From an uncultured Eubacteriales bacterium (GTDB taxonomy: Bacteria > Bacillota > Clostridia > Peptostreptococcales > Anaerovoracaceae), in NCBI GenBank assembly GCA_902765035.1, contig CACWYF010000014.1, forward strand, positions 1-11,588: a stretch of DNA of 11,588 nucleotides. The letters are read 5' to 3'. The notes beneath the pieces were generated by a model. The model ran no database searches and was not told where the DNA came from. It worked only from the letters and a program-made list of their open reading frames with translations. The translations under genes and the position numbers were made by a program. Below are positions 1-6,809 of the stretch, one piece after another (position 1 is the first letter of the stretch; each line of letters begins with the position of its first letter).

Positions 1-1
1 A

Positions 2-445
2 GCGCTGGATGCTGTACAGGCAGCCGGTACCGTCACTGCGCCTAAGGCTCTCATATTCCTGCTTCTGGTCGGTGGATCAGGCGATGCGATGTCCAAGATA
101 TATGAAGAGCTGGGGAACGCGAAGTACAACTCGCAGTTCCTTCTGTATACTTTTGCGATGGCTCTGGTGCTGTGCACGCTGACTGCGGTGCTGAAGGGGC
201 AGAAGCTGACTCGCGAGGATGTCCTGTTCGGCTGCCTCATAGGCATACCGAATTACTACTCGGCGAGGTTCCTGCTGATGTCGCTTTCGTATGTGCCGGC
301 GGTCATAGCGTACCCGACCTACAGCACAGGAACCATAGTACTGGTTGGAATCGCGGGAGTTCTGTTCTTCCGCGAGAAGATGACTTCGAGGCAGTGGGTG
401 ACAGTCGGCATGATAGCGGCTGCACTGCTGATGCTGAATATGTAA
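2..445 (+). CDS. EamA/DMT-family membrane transporter, 3' part (5' end outside window)
   Basis: The open frame enters from the window edge and runs 147 codons to a TAA, so the true start lies upstream; the ATG at 89 is internal. The translation is mostly hydrophobic, with about four or five membrane segments: one around LIFLLLVGG at the edge, then FLLYTFAMALVLCTLTAVL, a PNYYSARFLLMSLSYVPAVIAYP stretch, TIVLVGIAGVLFF, and a final WVTVGMIAAALLMLNM. The short charged loop FFREKMTSRQW before the last helix is typical of the C-terminal repeat of EamA (drug/metabolite transporter) permeases. I infer the family from this topology and loop; the substrate cannot be told. The stop overlaps the dinB start (TAATG), so the two are probably co-transcribed and translationally coupled. 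Confidence 0.75.
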   Translation, partial: ALDAVQAAGTVTAPKALIFLLLVGGSGDAMSKIYEELGNAKYNSQFLLYTFAMALVLCTLTAVLKGQKLTREDVLFGCLIGIPNYYSARFLLMSLSYVPAVIAYPTYSTGTIVLVGIAGVLFFREKMTSRQWVTVGMIAAALLMLNM

Positions 446-1662
446 TGGCTGATCAGATCATTTTACATGTGGATATGGATGCTTTTTACGCCTCGGTGGA
501 GATACGTGATAACCCGGAGCTGGCGGGGAAGCCGCTTATCATCGGGTCGCTTCCGACTGAGCGTGGCGTTGTTGCGACGGCGAGCTATGAGGCGAGGAAG
601 TATGGCGTGCATTCCGGGATGAATATCAAGGAAGCGTACCGCCTGTGCCCGAGGGGCATCTATATGCATCCGGATTTTGATAAATACAGGGCGGTCTCGG
701 ATCAGCTGCATGGCATCTGGAATGACTATGCGACGGCTGCCGAGTCGATAGCGCTTGATGAGGCTTACCTGGACATTACGGAGACCGCCGGTGACTGGGC
801 CGGCGCGAGGGAGATCGCTCAGACGATCAAGCGGAGGACGCGCGAAGAGGTGCACCTGACATGCTCGGTCGGCATCGCGTATTCCAAGACAGCGGCGAAG
901 ACCGCGAGCGAGGAGAAGAAGCCGGACGGGTACTTCGAGATCCGCACGCCTGAGGAGTTTGTGGACCTGATCATCGACAGGGACGTCAGGGCGCTCTACA
1001 CGGTAGGTGCGAGGACGGCGGAAAAACTCAAACGCGTCGGCATCGCAACGGTTCGCGACGTCAGGGACAGGCAGGATGAGGTCGTCAGGCTGCTCGGCAA
1101 ACACGGAGCACACATCACAAGGATGGCATACGGCATCGATGACCGTAAAGTCGTTCCATACGACCCGCTGGACACCAAATCGATAAGCCGCGAGCTGACC
1201 TTCCAGGAGGATGTCAGCGATTTCGGGCTCCTCGACGACGTGCTGTTCCTGCTCGCGATGAGTGTCGAGCGGCGGGCAAAACGCAAGGGTCTCCATGGCC
1301 GGGGCGTGACGCTTAAAGTGACGTACGCTGACATGAAGAATATAACGAGATCGAGGATCGTGGTGTCGAGTGATTCGGCTGCGACCATATGGCAGGAGGC
1401 GAGAGACCTGCTTGGCCAGATAGAGAAGCGGCCTGTGAGGCTCATCGGCGCGGGAGTTTACAACCTGACCGGTGATGACGGTTGGCAGATGTCGCTGGAG
1501 GACTACCTCGAGGAATCGATCGATGAGAAGCAGCAGATAATTGATGGCAAGCTCGCCGAGCTGGGCGAGAGGTATCACCTGGATTTTGCCGGCAATCTTG
1601 ACAAGATATTCAGCGGGACCACGCTGTACAGGACTGCGGAATATATGAGGAAGCACAGATGA
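445..1662 (+). CDS. dinB: DNA polymerase IV (Y-family translesion polymerase)
   Basis: The product is 405 aa, the usual size for Firmicute Pol IV. It copies damaged templates without proofreading. Palm residues are intact: D10 in HVDMDAFYASVE and D105-E106 in SIALDEAYLD hold the catalytic metals, and Y15 sits at the steric-gate position that excludes ribonucleotides. A finger segment (CSVGIAYSKTAAKTASEEKKP), a helix-hairpin-helix thumb (VGARTAEKLKRVGI) and a little-finger domain (about residues 240-350) follow. The C-terminal WQMSLEDYLEE may be a variant sliding-clamp-binding motif (usual form QLxLF), followed by an extra tail of about 50 residues. I chose ATG 445, which overlaps the upstream stop, because homology starts exactly there; the same frame is open upstream to 172 but that part is out-of-frame permease sequence. 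The stop overlaps the next gene (ATGA). Confidence 0.93.
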   Translation: MADQIILHVDMDAFYASVEIRDNPELAGKPLIIGSLPTERGVVATASYEARKYGVHSGMNIKEAYRLCPRGIYMHPDFDKYRAVSDQLHGIWNDYATAAESIALDEAYLDITETAGDWAGAREIAQTIKRRTREEVHLTCSVGIAYSKTAAKTASEEKKPDGYFEIRTPEEFVDLIIDRDVRALYTVGARTAEKLKRVGIATVRDVRDRQDEVVRLLGKHGAHITRMAYGIDDRKVVPYDPLDTKSISRELTFQEDVSDFGLLDDVLFLLAMSVERRAKRKGLHGRGVTLKVTYADMKNITRSRIVVSSDSAATIWQEARDLLGQIEKRPVRLIGAGVYNLTGDDGWQMSLEDYLEESIDEKQQIIDGKLAELGERYHLDFAGNLDKIFSGTTLYRTAEYMRKHR

Positions 1663-2474
1663 AAGTAACTGTACTTGTGGACAACAGAGACGGCGAGCAG
1701 CTCAGGGGCGAATGGGGTCTGTCGTTCTATATTGAATATGAGGGCAAAACGGTGCTCCTTGATGCGGGGCTGTCGGGGCTCTTTGCCGAGAATGCGGAGA
1801 AACTCGGGCTGGATCTGAAGGCGGTGGACTATGCCGTCCTGTCGCATGCGCATGATGACCATGCGAACGGGCTGGACACTTTCTTTGAGCTGAATGATCA
1901 TGCGCCTCTGTACGTGGCTGATGGGTGTGATGAGAACTGCTATGACAGGCACGGCATATTCATGAAGTATGCGGGGGTGCCGCGCGGCATCATGAAGAGG
2001 CATGCCGGGCGCATTGTGAAGGCAGGAAAAGAAACTCAGATTGACAAGGGCATCAGTCTCCTCGGGCATTCGACGCCCGGTCTTGATAAGCTCGGCCGCG
2101 CGGACAAAATGTACCTCCGGCAGGGCCTGCTGAAGTTCATCCCTGATGACTTCAGGCATGAGGTGAGTCTGGTGCTTGATCTGCCTGAGGGAATTGTGGT
2201 ATTCAACAGCTGCTCACACGCCGGAGCAGACAACATCATAAACGAAGCTATGAAGGCTTACCCGGGCAGGCGGATCCTGGCGATGATCGGCGGCTTCCAC
2301 CTGTACAATAAGACCGACAAGTACGTAAGAGATTTTGCACGCCGCGTTCTTGAAACCGGAGTCGAGGCAGTCTACACCAGCCACTGCACCGGCGAGAGAG
2401 CCATGCAGATCCTCTCCGGGGAGCTCGGTGACAAGATGCACGCATTCTGCACAGGAACTACGTTTGAGATATAG
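1659..2474 (+). CDS. MBL-fold metallo-hydrolase (COG1237-like)
   Basis: The product is 271 aa with a metallo-beta-lactamase fold. The metal-binding signature HxHxDH appears as H63-A-H65-D-D67-H68 in SHAHDDHANG. Further candidate ligand positions are H187 in NSCSHAGADNI, H214 in IGGFHLY and H242 in YTSHCTG. The CSHAG and GGFHL blocks are what I associate with the group annotated as 7,8-dihydropterin-6-methyl-4-(beta-D-ribofuranosyl)aminobenzene-5'-phosphate synthase-like (COG1237), but most bacterial members have no proven substrate, so only hydrolase/metal-binding activity should be assumed. No signal peptide is visible, so it is probably cytoplasmic. Its ATG overlaps the dinB stop by four bases, implying one transcript and coupled translation. 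A link to DNA repair is only suggested by position. Confidence 0.88.
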   Translation: MKVTVLVDNRDGEQLRGEWGLSFYIEYEGKTVLLDAGLSGLFAENAEKLGLDLKAVDYAVLSHAHDDHANGLDTFFELNDHAPLYVADGCDENCYDRHGIFMKYAGVPRGIMKRHAGRIVKAGKETQIDKGISLLGHSTPGLDKLGRADKMYLRQGLLKFIPDDFRHEVSLVLDLPEGIVVFNSCSHAGADNIINEAMKAYPGRRILAMIGGFHLYNKTDKYVRDFARRVLETGVEAVYTSHCTGERAMQILSGELGDKMHAFCTGTTFEI

Positions 2475-2489
2475 GAAAGGGGATCCGTT

Positions 2490-3548
2490 ATGAGGAACCA
2501 CGAGATAACTAAGAAGCAGCTGCTCCTTGACATCGACGGCGAGCTGAGGGAGCCGGGCTGGTCCAGGAGCATGGTCCAGCAGTACAGGCGCTCGATGATC
2601 AAAGCGCCGAAGTGGCGGATCAAGGAGTGGGACTACTACCTGGTAGTGAATAAGGATTTTGCCGCGGCGTTCACTGTTTCGGATGACGGGTACATCGGCC
2701 TGCAGTCGGTGTCGCTGCTGACATTCGGCGGGGATTCTGCAGTGCATGAATACAGTCCTTCCGGCGCGCCGTGGGAGCACACGGAGACGGTCCTGAACCC
2801 GTTCCCGATGGGAAAGCTGCAGCTTCCTGACCACTCGGCATCAGGCATCACCAGATTCGCCGATAAGCGCCTGCAGATGCAGTTTTCCGCCGAGCAGAAG
2901 GGAAGGCGCATCATCACCTGCCATTTTGACCGCTTCTACGACGGCAAACCGCTCGAAGCGAACATCACTCTCGAGCAGCCGCCGATGGACTCGATGGTCA
3001 TCGCGACCCCGTGGCCTGAGGAGCACGCTTTCTACTACAACCAGAAGATCAACTGCATGAGGGCTTCGGGCTACGTTGAGTTCGACGGGCACCGCTACGA
3101 GTTCGACCCGCTGACCGACTTCGGCACGCTGGACTGGGGCCGCGGCGTCTGGACTTATGACAACACGTGGTTCTGGGGCTCGGGCAACACGGACATCGAC
3201 GGCAAAGCGTTCGGATGGAACATCGGATACGGTTTCGGCGACACGAGCGCGGCCTCCGAGAACATCCTCTTCTACGACGGCAAAGCCCACAAGCTCGACG
3301 ATGTCACTTTCAATATCCCGGACACGGGCTACATGGACAAGTGGACGTTCACCTCATCGGACGGCAGGTTCGAGATGGAGTTCGAGCCGGTCCTTGACAG
3401 GGCGGCGAACCTCGACTTCAAGGTCATCGTCTCCGATCAGCATCAGGTCTTCGGCAAAATGAGCGGGACCGCGGTACTCGACGACGGGATGAAGATAGAG
3501 ATAAAGGATGTCATGTGTTTTGCCGAGAAGGTGCATAATAGATACTAA
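2490..3548 (+). CDS. DUF2804 family protein
   Basis: The product is 352 aa with no signal peptide or membrane segment. It is rich in aromatic residues and beta-type segments. The block LTDFGTLDWGRGVWTYDNTWFWGSG (residues about 208-232) and the opening HEITKKQLLLDIDGELREPGWS resemble the conserved parts of DUF2804 proteins, which have no established biochemical function (family recognition from memory). The aromatic, beta-rich pattern recalls lipocalin/AttH-like folds, but that is speculation. An AAAGGGG ribosome-binding site (about 2475-2481) lies 8-9 bases before the ATG, and only 15 bases separate it from the MBL gene, so it is probably the fourth gene of the operon that includes dinB. Confidence 0.8.
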   Translation: MRNHEITKKQLLLDIDGELREPGWSRSMVQQYRRSMIKAPKWRIKEWDYYLVVNKDFAAAFTVSDDGYIGLQSVSLLTFGGDSAVHEYSPSGAPWEHTETVLNPFPMGKLQLPDHSASGITRFADKRLQMQFSAEQKGRRIITCHFDRFYDGKPLEANITLEQPPMDSMVIATPWPEEHAFYYNQKINCMRASGYVEFDGHRYEFDPLTDFGTLDWGRGVWTYDNTWFWGSGNTDIDGKAFGWNIGYGFGDTSAASENILFYDGKAHKLDDVTFNIPDTGYMDKWTFTSSDGRFEMEFEPVLDRAANLDFKVIVSDQHQVFGKMSGTAVLDDGMKIEIKDVMCFAEKVHNRY

Positions 3549-3574
3549 ATACGTTAAAGGAACTGAAAAACAAA

Positions 3575-3736
3575 ATGTACGATACCACCACTGTAATCGA
3601 TTATGTAAGAAAGGCGCTGCCGGATTTCTTCGGCAGTGATGCAGAGCTGAAGGCCGGCATCGCGTTCGTGAAGGAGCCTGAGAAGATGTCGAGTGGGAGT
3701 GCATATACCGAGCTGCTCAGAGGGCTGAGCAAATAA
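3575..3736 (+). CDS. small hypothetical protein, 53 aa
   Basis: A complete ATG-TAA frame of 53 codons fills most of the gap between the DUF2804 gene and sdaAB. It reads MYDTTTVIDYVRKALPDFFG and continues to a C-terminus ELLRGLSK. The peptide is soluble-looking and amphipathic, with no cysteine, no signal peptide and codon use similar to the neighbours (GCG, CTG, GGC, GAG). An AAAGGA at 3556-3561 lies about 13 bases before the ATG, longer than ideal. I do not recognise it. It could be a genuine small protein of the operon or the tail of a decayed gene. Confidence 0.45.
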   Translation: MYDTTTVIDYVRKALPDFFGSDAELKAGIAFVKEPEKMSSGSAYTELLRGLSK

Positions 3737-3779
3737 CAAGCGGCAGGAGACAGAAAAGCCGCAAGGAGATAGTAAAAGA

Positions 3780-4454
3780 ATGAGAAATAACTATATAAGC
3801 ATGTTTGACATAATTGGCCCGGTCATGGTCGGGCCGTCGAGCTCCCACACTTCGGGGGCGGCAGCCATCGCCTGGATGGCGAGGCAGATATTCACGGGAG
3901 CTCCGGCACATGTCAGGTTCACCCTGTACGGCTCCTTTGCCGATACATACAGGGGACACGGAACGGACCGGGCTCTCATAGGCGGGATGCTCGGATACAG
4001 GCCTGACGACGTGCGGATCAGGACGGCTTTCGAGGAAGCGCGCGAGGCGGGGCTCGAGGTCGAGTTCGTTATTGATACGGAAGAGGAGATGCCGCATCCT
4101 AACACGGTCGGAATCGACATGACTGCGGCCGACGGGCATACTCTGTACATCCGCGGCGAGTCCATCGGAGGCGGCAGGATCCGCATCACCAGGATGAATG
4201 ACATCCGTGTGGATTTCAACGGCGACTACAGCACGATCATCGTCGGTCACAGGGACGAGCCGGGGATGGCGGCATTCATGACAGGCTGCCTTGCCGAGCG
4301 CAGGATCAACATAGCTTCCATGAGGATGTTCCGTAATGCCAAGGGTAAACAGGCCTTCACCATCATCGAGACGGATGACTTCATCCCTGATCTGATACAG
4401 GATGAGCTGAATGCAAGAGAGGGCATCACGAGCGTGGACATTATCCAGCTGTAG
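3780..4454 (+). CDS. sdaAB: L-serine dehydratase, iron-sulfur-dependent, beta subunit
   Basis: The product is 224 aa, normal for the separate beta chain of the two-subunit Clostridial/Bacillus L-serine dehydratase, which with the alpha chain converts L-serine to pyruvate and ammonia in the cytoplasm. The N-terminal signature SMFDIIGPVMVGPSSSHTSG (ending near residue 26) is the family hallmark. A linking domain follows, and a C-terminal ACT-type domain (about residues 147-224, from NGDYSTIIVGHRDEPG to TSVDIIQL) is expected to bind L-serine or another small ligand. AAGGAG at 3763-3768 lies 11 bases before the chosen ATG. The alpha subunit starts 73 bases downstream; the usual beta-alpha order is kept. 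Confidence 0.95.
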   Translation: MRNNYISMFDIIGPVMVGPSSSHTSGAAAIAWMARQIFTGAPAHVRFTLYGSFADTYRGHGTDRALIGGMLGYRPDDVRIRTAFEEAREAGLEVEFVIDTEEEMPHPNTVGIDMTAADGHTLYIRGESIGGGRIRITRMNDIRVDFNGDYSTIIVGHRDEPGMAAFMTGCLAERRINIASMRMFRNAKGKQAFTIIETDDFIPDLIQDELNAREGITSVDIIQL

Positions 4455-4527
4455 CTGGCTGTAAGTAGGGCCCGGCAGATTACGGGCAAAATGGTGAAGT
4501 CTATTATCGTAACTAAGGAGTAAGAAA

Positions 4528-5409
4528 GTGAACTGGGATTTCAGGACGGCGGAAGAGCTGCTGAAGCTCTGCGCATATAAATATATGGATATTTCGGACA
4601 TCATGCTTGCAAGAGAGATGCAGCTTGGTGAGCTGGAGAAAGAAGAGATAATGGAGGAGATCGACAGGTGCCTCCGTGTCATGAATGTGGCGGTCGACAA
4701 AGCGATATCCGAGCCTGCGCCTTCAATGGGCGGATTCCTCGGAGGTGAAGCGCAGAAGCTGAACGGGCTTGAAGACAGCAAGCAGATCTGCGGGACGGTG
4801 GTGCACAACGCTCTTATAAACGCGCTCGCGGTCGCAGAGACCAATGCGAGCATGGGCGTCATAGTTGCGGCACCTACGGCCGGAGCAGCTGGAGTTTTGC
4901 CTGCAGTACTCCTGTCAGTGTACCAGAACTGCGACATAAGCATGGACACTCTGAGAAAGGGACTCATCAACGCGAGCGCTATAGGATACCTCCTGACGAG
5001 AAACGGGTCGGTCTCCGGTGCCGAGGCAGGATGCCAGGCCGAGGTCGGGTCGGCTTCGGCGATGGCTGCGAGCGCTCTTGTCGAGATGCTCGGCGGGACG
5101 CCTCAGCAGTGCTGCGATGCGGCGGCGATAGCTCTGTCCAACCTGCTCGGACTCGTGTGCGACCCGGTGAGGGGACTGGTCGAGGTGCCTTGCCAGACGA
5201 GGAACACGATCGGCGCAGCCGGGGCTTTCACGGCGGCAGAGCTGGCGATGGCAGGCGTGACCGTGCACATATCTCTTGATGAGATGATCAGGATAACTTA
5301 TGATGTAGGCAGGTCGCTGCCGGAGTCACTCAGGGAGACGGCCAAGGGCGGCTGCGCGGTCGCATGCAACGTGTGCCCGGGAGCCATGCATGTGGCGCCT
5401 ACTAAGTAG
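4528..5409 (+). CDS. sdaAA: L-serine dehydratase, iron-sulfur-dependent, alpha subunit
   Basis: The product is 293 aa, full length for the catalytic alpha chain. It carries the oxygen-sensitive [4Fe-4S] cluster that activates the serine hydroxyl for elimination to aminoacrylate and then pyruvate plus ammonia. The three expected cluster cysteines are present: C169 (EAGCQAEVG), C211 (LVCDPVRG) and C222 (VPCQTRN). Other family blocks are EPAPSMGGFLGGEAQKL and VAAPTAGAAGVLPA. The start is GTG 4528, preceded at seven bases by AAGGAG (4515-4520); no ATG fits better. It follows sdaAB after 73 bases with a small GCCCG/CGGGC hairpin (4470-4487). In an anaerobe with proline reductase this enzyme can feed the oxidative branch of Stickland fermentation. 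Confidence 0.95.
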   Translation: MNWDFRTAEELLKLCAYKYMDISDIMLAREMQLGELEKEEIMEEIDRCLRVMNVAVDKAISEPAPSMGGFLGGEAQKLNGLEDSKQICGTVVHNALINALAVAETNASMGVIVAAPTAGAAGVLPAVLLSVYQNCDISMDTLRKGLINASAIGYLLTRNGSVSGAEAGCQAEVGSASAMAASALVEMLGGTPQQCCDAAAIALSNLLGLVCDPVRGLVEVPCQTRNTIGAAGAFTAAELAMAGVTVHISLDEMIRITYDVGRSLPESLRETAKGGCAVACNVCPGAMHVAPTK

Positions 5410-5466
5410 CATACAGCTTGCAAAAGCAGCCGGAAACCGCCGGGCCCGGACATAGGCATAGGGTGC

Positions 5467-5577
5467 GGCAGGATCATCGTGCTGAAGGCCGGCGGGATAG
5501 CCGAAGAGGGCACGTTCGATGAACTCATGGAGCTGAAGGGATACTTTCATGAGCTGATGAAGAGGCAGTCGGTATAA
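5467..5577 (+). pseudogene. C-terminal remnant of an ABC-exporter ATPase
   Basis: Thirty-six sense codons ending in TAA (5575-5577) read GRIIVLKAGGIAEEGTFDEL then MELKGYFHELMKRQSV. This matches the stereotyped C-terminus of MsbA/MDR-type ABC exporter nucleotide-binding domains, of the form DRIIVLxxGxIxExGTHDEL...GxYxxLxxxQ. Nothing upstream matches the rest of an ABC protein: the Walker A and B motifs, the signature and the H-loop are missing, and homology stops at about 5466, just downstream of the sdaAA stop. There is no start codon or ribosome-binding site suited to a 36-residue product. I interpret it as the scar of a deleted exporter gene. The frame happens to continue the sdaAA frame past its TAG. 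Confidence 0.7.
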
Positions 5578-5636
5578 GCAGCCGCTGGCCGGAAATGGTC
5601 TGACTGGAGCGGCGAGAAAGTCAGCAGGAAAAGACA

Positions 5637-6047
5637 TTGAGAGCCGGAAAGCCAGCTATCTTTCCCGGATTATTGAAAAAAGCAAACTACGGAAAAGGAG
5701 AATTCCTGGAATTGGGTTATTATGAACAGCTTCCTGAGCTCGATATAAACGAGGGGCTCGAGGACATGAAGATATACAAGAATGCGGTGCTTGTGGATGT
5801 CAGGACACCGGAAGAATACGCAGAAGGACACGTTCCGGGCGCGATCAATCTTGAGGCCGGACTGTGCGGAAGGAAGAACAGGGCGTACGTGGAAAGCGTT
5901 TTGCCTGACAAGACTGCTCACGTATGCATGTACTGCTACAGCGGAGCGAGAAGCGGGATGGCAGCGGCCTTCCTCAGGCAGATGGGCTACGACCGCGCCG
6001 AGAACATCGGCGGATATGAAGGGTACGAAGGACCGGTTGAAATATGA
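5637..6047 (+). CDS. rhodanese-domain sulfurtransferase (start uncertain)
   Basis: The product is a single rhodanese domain. Family blocks are DINEGLEDMKIYKNAVLVDVRTPEEYAEGHVPGAINL (split here around residues 37-72) and the active-site loop CYSGARSG, with catalytic C100 when numbered from 5637; the end NIGGYEGYEGPVEI fits the domain C-terminus. Such proteins carry persulfide sulfur to acceptors; the partner is unknown. No ATG fits the domain boundary: ATG 5766 lies inside the domain. TTG 5637 has AGGAA about seven bases upstream; TTG 5712, with GGAAAAGGAG ending 11 bases upstream, would give 111 aa and looks at least as good because the first 25 residues are not conserved-looking. The gene lies after the ABC remnant and converges with the small - strand gene at 6132-6224. 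Confidence 0.85.
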   Translation: MRAGKPAIFPGLLKKANYGKGEFLELGYYEQLPELDINEGLEDMKIYKNAVLVDVRTPEEYAEGHVPGAINLEAGLCGRKNRAYVESVLPDKTAHVCMYCYSGARSGMAAAFLRQMGYDRAENIGGYEGYEGPVEI

Positions 6048-6053
6048 AATACG

Positions 6054-6087
6054 AAAAAAGAGGGTGACCGCTCCGGTGATCACCCTC
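6054..6087 (-). terminator. intrinsic terminator between convergent genes
   Basis: GAGGGTGA (6060-6067) and TCACCCTC (6080-6087) form a perfect 8-bp stem, with a further CCG/CGG pairing inside the loop. On the - strand the stem is followed directly by six U residues (A-run at 6054-6059 on +). It is therefore a textbook terminator for the leftward gene at 6132-6224. On the + strand the hairpin starts 13 bases after the rhodanese stop but lacks a U-tract there, so termination of the rhodanese mRNA would be weaker. Confidence 0.85.
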
Positions 6088-6131
6088 GTGCTGTCTCTAG
6101 ATATGTACCGGGTCGCCGCTGCCGAAACATC

Positions 6132-6224
6132 CTACACCGCCGACTCCGCCGCCTCACGGAGTTTCTCCTGAAATGCAGGATCAGTTTTCATCAGTTCTTC
6201 AATTTTTTTCAGATCGTTATTCAC
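6132..6224 (-). CDS. 30-aa peptide resembling a Nif11-type RiPP leader
   Basis: Reading leftward, an AGGAGG (6230-6235) lies five bases before a GTG at 6224. It opens a 30-codon frame beginning MNNDLKKIEELMKTDPAFQ and ending EKLREAAESAV, then TAG. The pattern of a charged N-terminal helix with LKKIEELMKTDPAFQEKL closely resembles helix 1 of nif11-like leader peptides, which guide RiPP-modifying enzymes; those leaders are normally about 60-70 aa, so this would be a short or truncated one. Immediately past the stop, in another frame (6097-6153), lies GGGVGGVGCFGSGDPVHI followed by TAG. The terminator begins nine bases further on. No modification or transport genes are in view, although an ABC-exporter scar lies about 550 bp away. 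Function is not established; it could also be an unrelated small regulator. Confidence 0.55.
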   Translation of the reverse strand: MNNDLKKIEELMKTDPAFQEKLREAAESAV

Positions 6225-6367
6225 AAGGACCTCCTAATTGTGTTTCCCTATATTTGCCCCTCAGGGGTCATACTAGTCTAATGCTAATGCAATTGAGGGA
6301 TGAGTGTAAGTAATCTTCTCCCAAATTGCTCCATAATGATATACAATCAGCGGCCCGGTCCGGAGAC

Positions 6368-6392
6368 GAAAAAAGCGAGCCTGACGGCTCGC
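6368..6392 (-). terminator. intrinsic terminator of the tRNA-Arg gene
   Basis: GCGAGCC (6375-6381) and GGCTCGC (6386-6392) form a 7-bp stem with a 4-base loop. On the - strand it is followed by a run of U (A-run 6368-6374 on +). It begins five bases beyond the encoded CCA end of the tRNA, so it ends a monocistronic tRNA transcript. Confidence 0.9.
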
Positions 6393-6396
6393 CTCT

Positions 6397-6473
6397 TGGT
6401 GCGCCCGTAGGGATTCGAACCCTAGACCTTCTGATTCGTAGTCAGACACTCTATCCAGCTGAGCTACGAGCGC
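6397..6473 (-). tRNA. tRNA-Arg (anticodon ACG), CCA encoded
   Basis: The - strand from 6473 folds as a full cloverleaf. The acceptor stem GCGCTCG pairs with CGGGCGC (one G-U pair). The D-arm is AGCTCAGCTGGATAGAGT. The anticodon arm is CTGAC-TACGAAT-CAG-like, with the 7-base loop CTACGAA (+ strand 6435-6441) and anticodon ACG at 6437-6439. The T-arm contains GGTTCGAATCC. The discriminator is A at 6400, followed by an encoded CCA (6397-6399). ACG (read as ICG after A34 deamination) decodes CGU, CGC and CGA arginine codons. The gene has its own promoter at 6495-6523 and its own terminator. Confidence 0.97.
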
Positions 6474-6494
6474 ATGTCGTTTCGCGACTTCACT

Positions 6495-6523
6495 ATGATA
6501 CATCAGAGATATTCAAAAGTCAA
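6495..6523 (-). promoter_or_regulatory. housekeeping promoter of tRNA-Arg
   Basis: On the - strand TTGACT (6523-6518) is separated by exactly 17 bases from TATCAT (6500-6495). This is a near-consensus -35/-10 pair. The start point would fall near 6488, about 15 bases before the mature tRNA 5' end. Confidence 0.85.
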
Positions 6524-6560
6524 CCGCGAGAAACATAACTTATGTAAGATGCATACTGCC

Positions 6561-6723
6561 AGGATCCCGAAATGCCGCGGATCTTTTCATCTAGAGGTTT
6601 TAGGTATTGAGTATGCGTTATATTGTTTACGGGACCCTGAATGAGTTGGGATGGCCCGCGGCATTCCTGTTTAAAGGCACGGAAAGAGATCCGCACCTGT
6701 TGCAGGTTCGATCAGACATCCCA
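6561..6723. other. candidate structured RNA or regulatory DNA (alternative hairpins)
   Basis: AATGCCGCGG at 6571-6580 is perfectly complementary to CCGCGGCATT at 6656-6665. The overlapping GCGGATCT at 6577-6584 is perfectly complementary to AGATCCGC at 6687-6694. A local hairpin, AGGATCC (6561-6567) with GGATCTT (6579-6585, one G-U pair), is followed by TTs. TGGGATG (6647-6653) pairs with CATCCCA (6717-6723) and encloses GCGG/CCGC (6658-6661 with 6691-6694) and ACCTG-TTG-CAGGT (6695-6707), giving a three-way-junction shape. These pairings compete for the same bases. Strand and function are unknown. Confidence 0.35.
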
Positions 6724-6809
6724 TATTTACATACGGATGGTAATCTGTGGGCAAGGTCATTTTGCGTACCTCAAAAAACGGTATCTTAAAACCGGTAACG
6801 TAAAAATGC

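Noticed and set aside
172..444. Upstream in-frame extension of dinB
   Set aside because: This part overlaps the permease gene in another frame, shows no polymerase homology, and DinB homology begins precisely at ATG 445.
463..1656. Long - strand frame (397 codons) opposite dinB
   Set aside because: It mirrors dinB exactly, has Arg/His/Leu-heavy composition typical of an antisense frame in GC-rich DNA, and has no ribosome-binding site or recognisable motif.
3717..4970. Long - strand frame (417 codons) opposite sdaAB and part of sdaAA
   Set aside because: Ser/Arg-rich shadow of two certain genes, with no start signal.
5721..5747. ATG 5721 as the rhodanese start
   Set aside because: It is out of frame with the rhodanese domain and meets a stop after eight codons.
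6647..6723. tRNA-like element (7-bp TGGGATG/CATCCCA stem and GGTTCGATC)
   Set aside because: The TTCGATC would-be T-loop does not have a pairing 5-bp stem in register with the acceptor, and no D- or anticodon arm forms. It is kept only as part of the inverted-repeat cluster.
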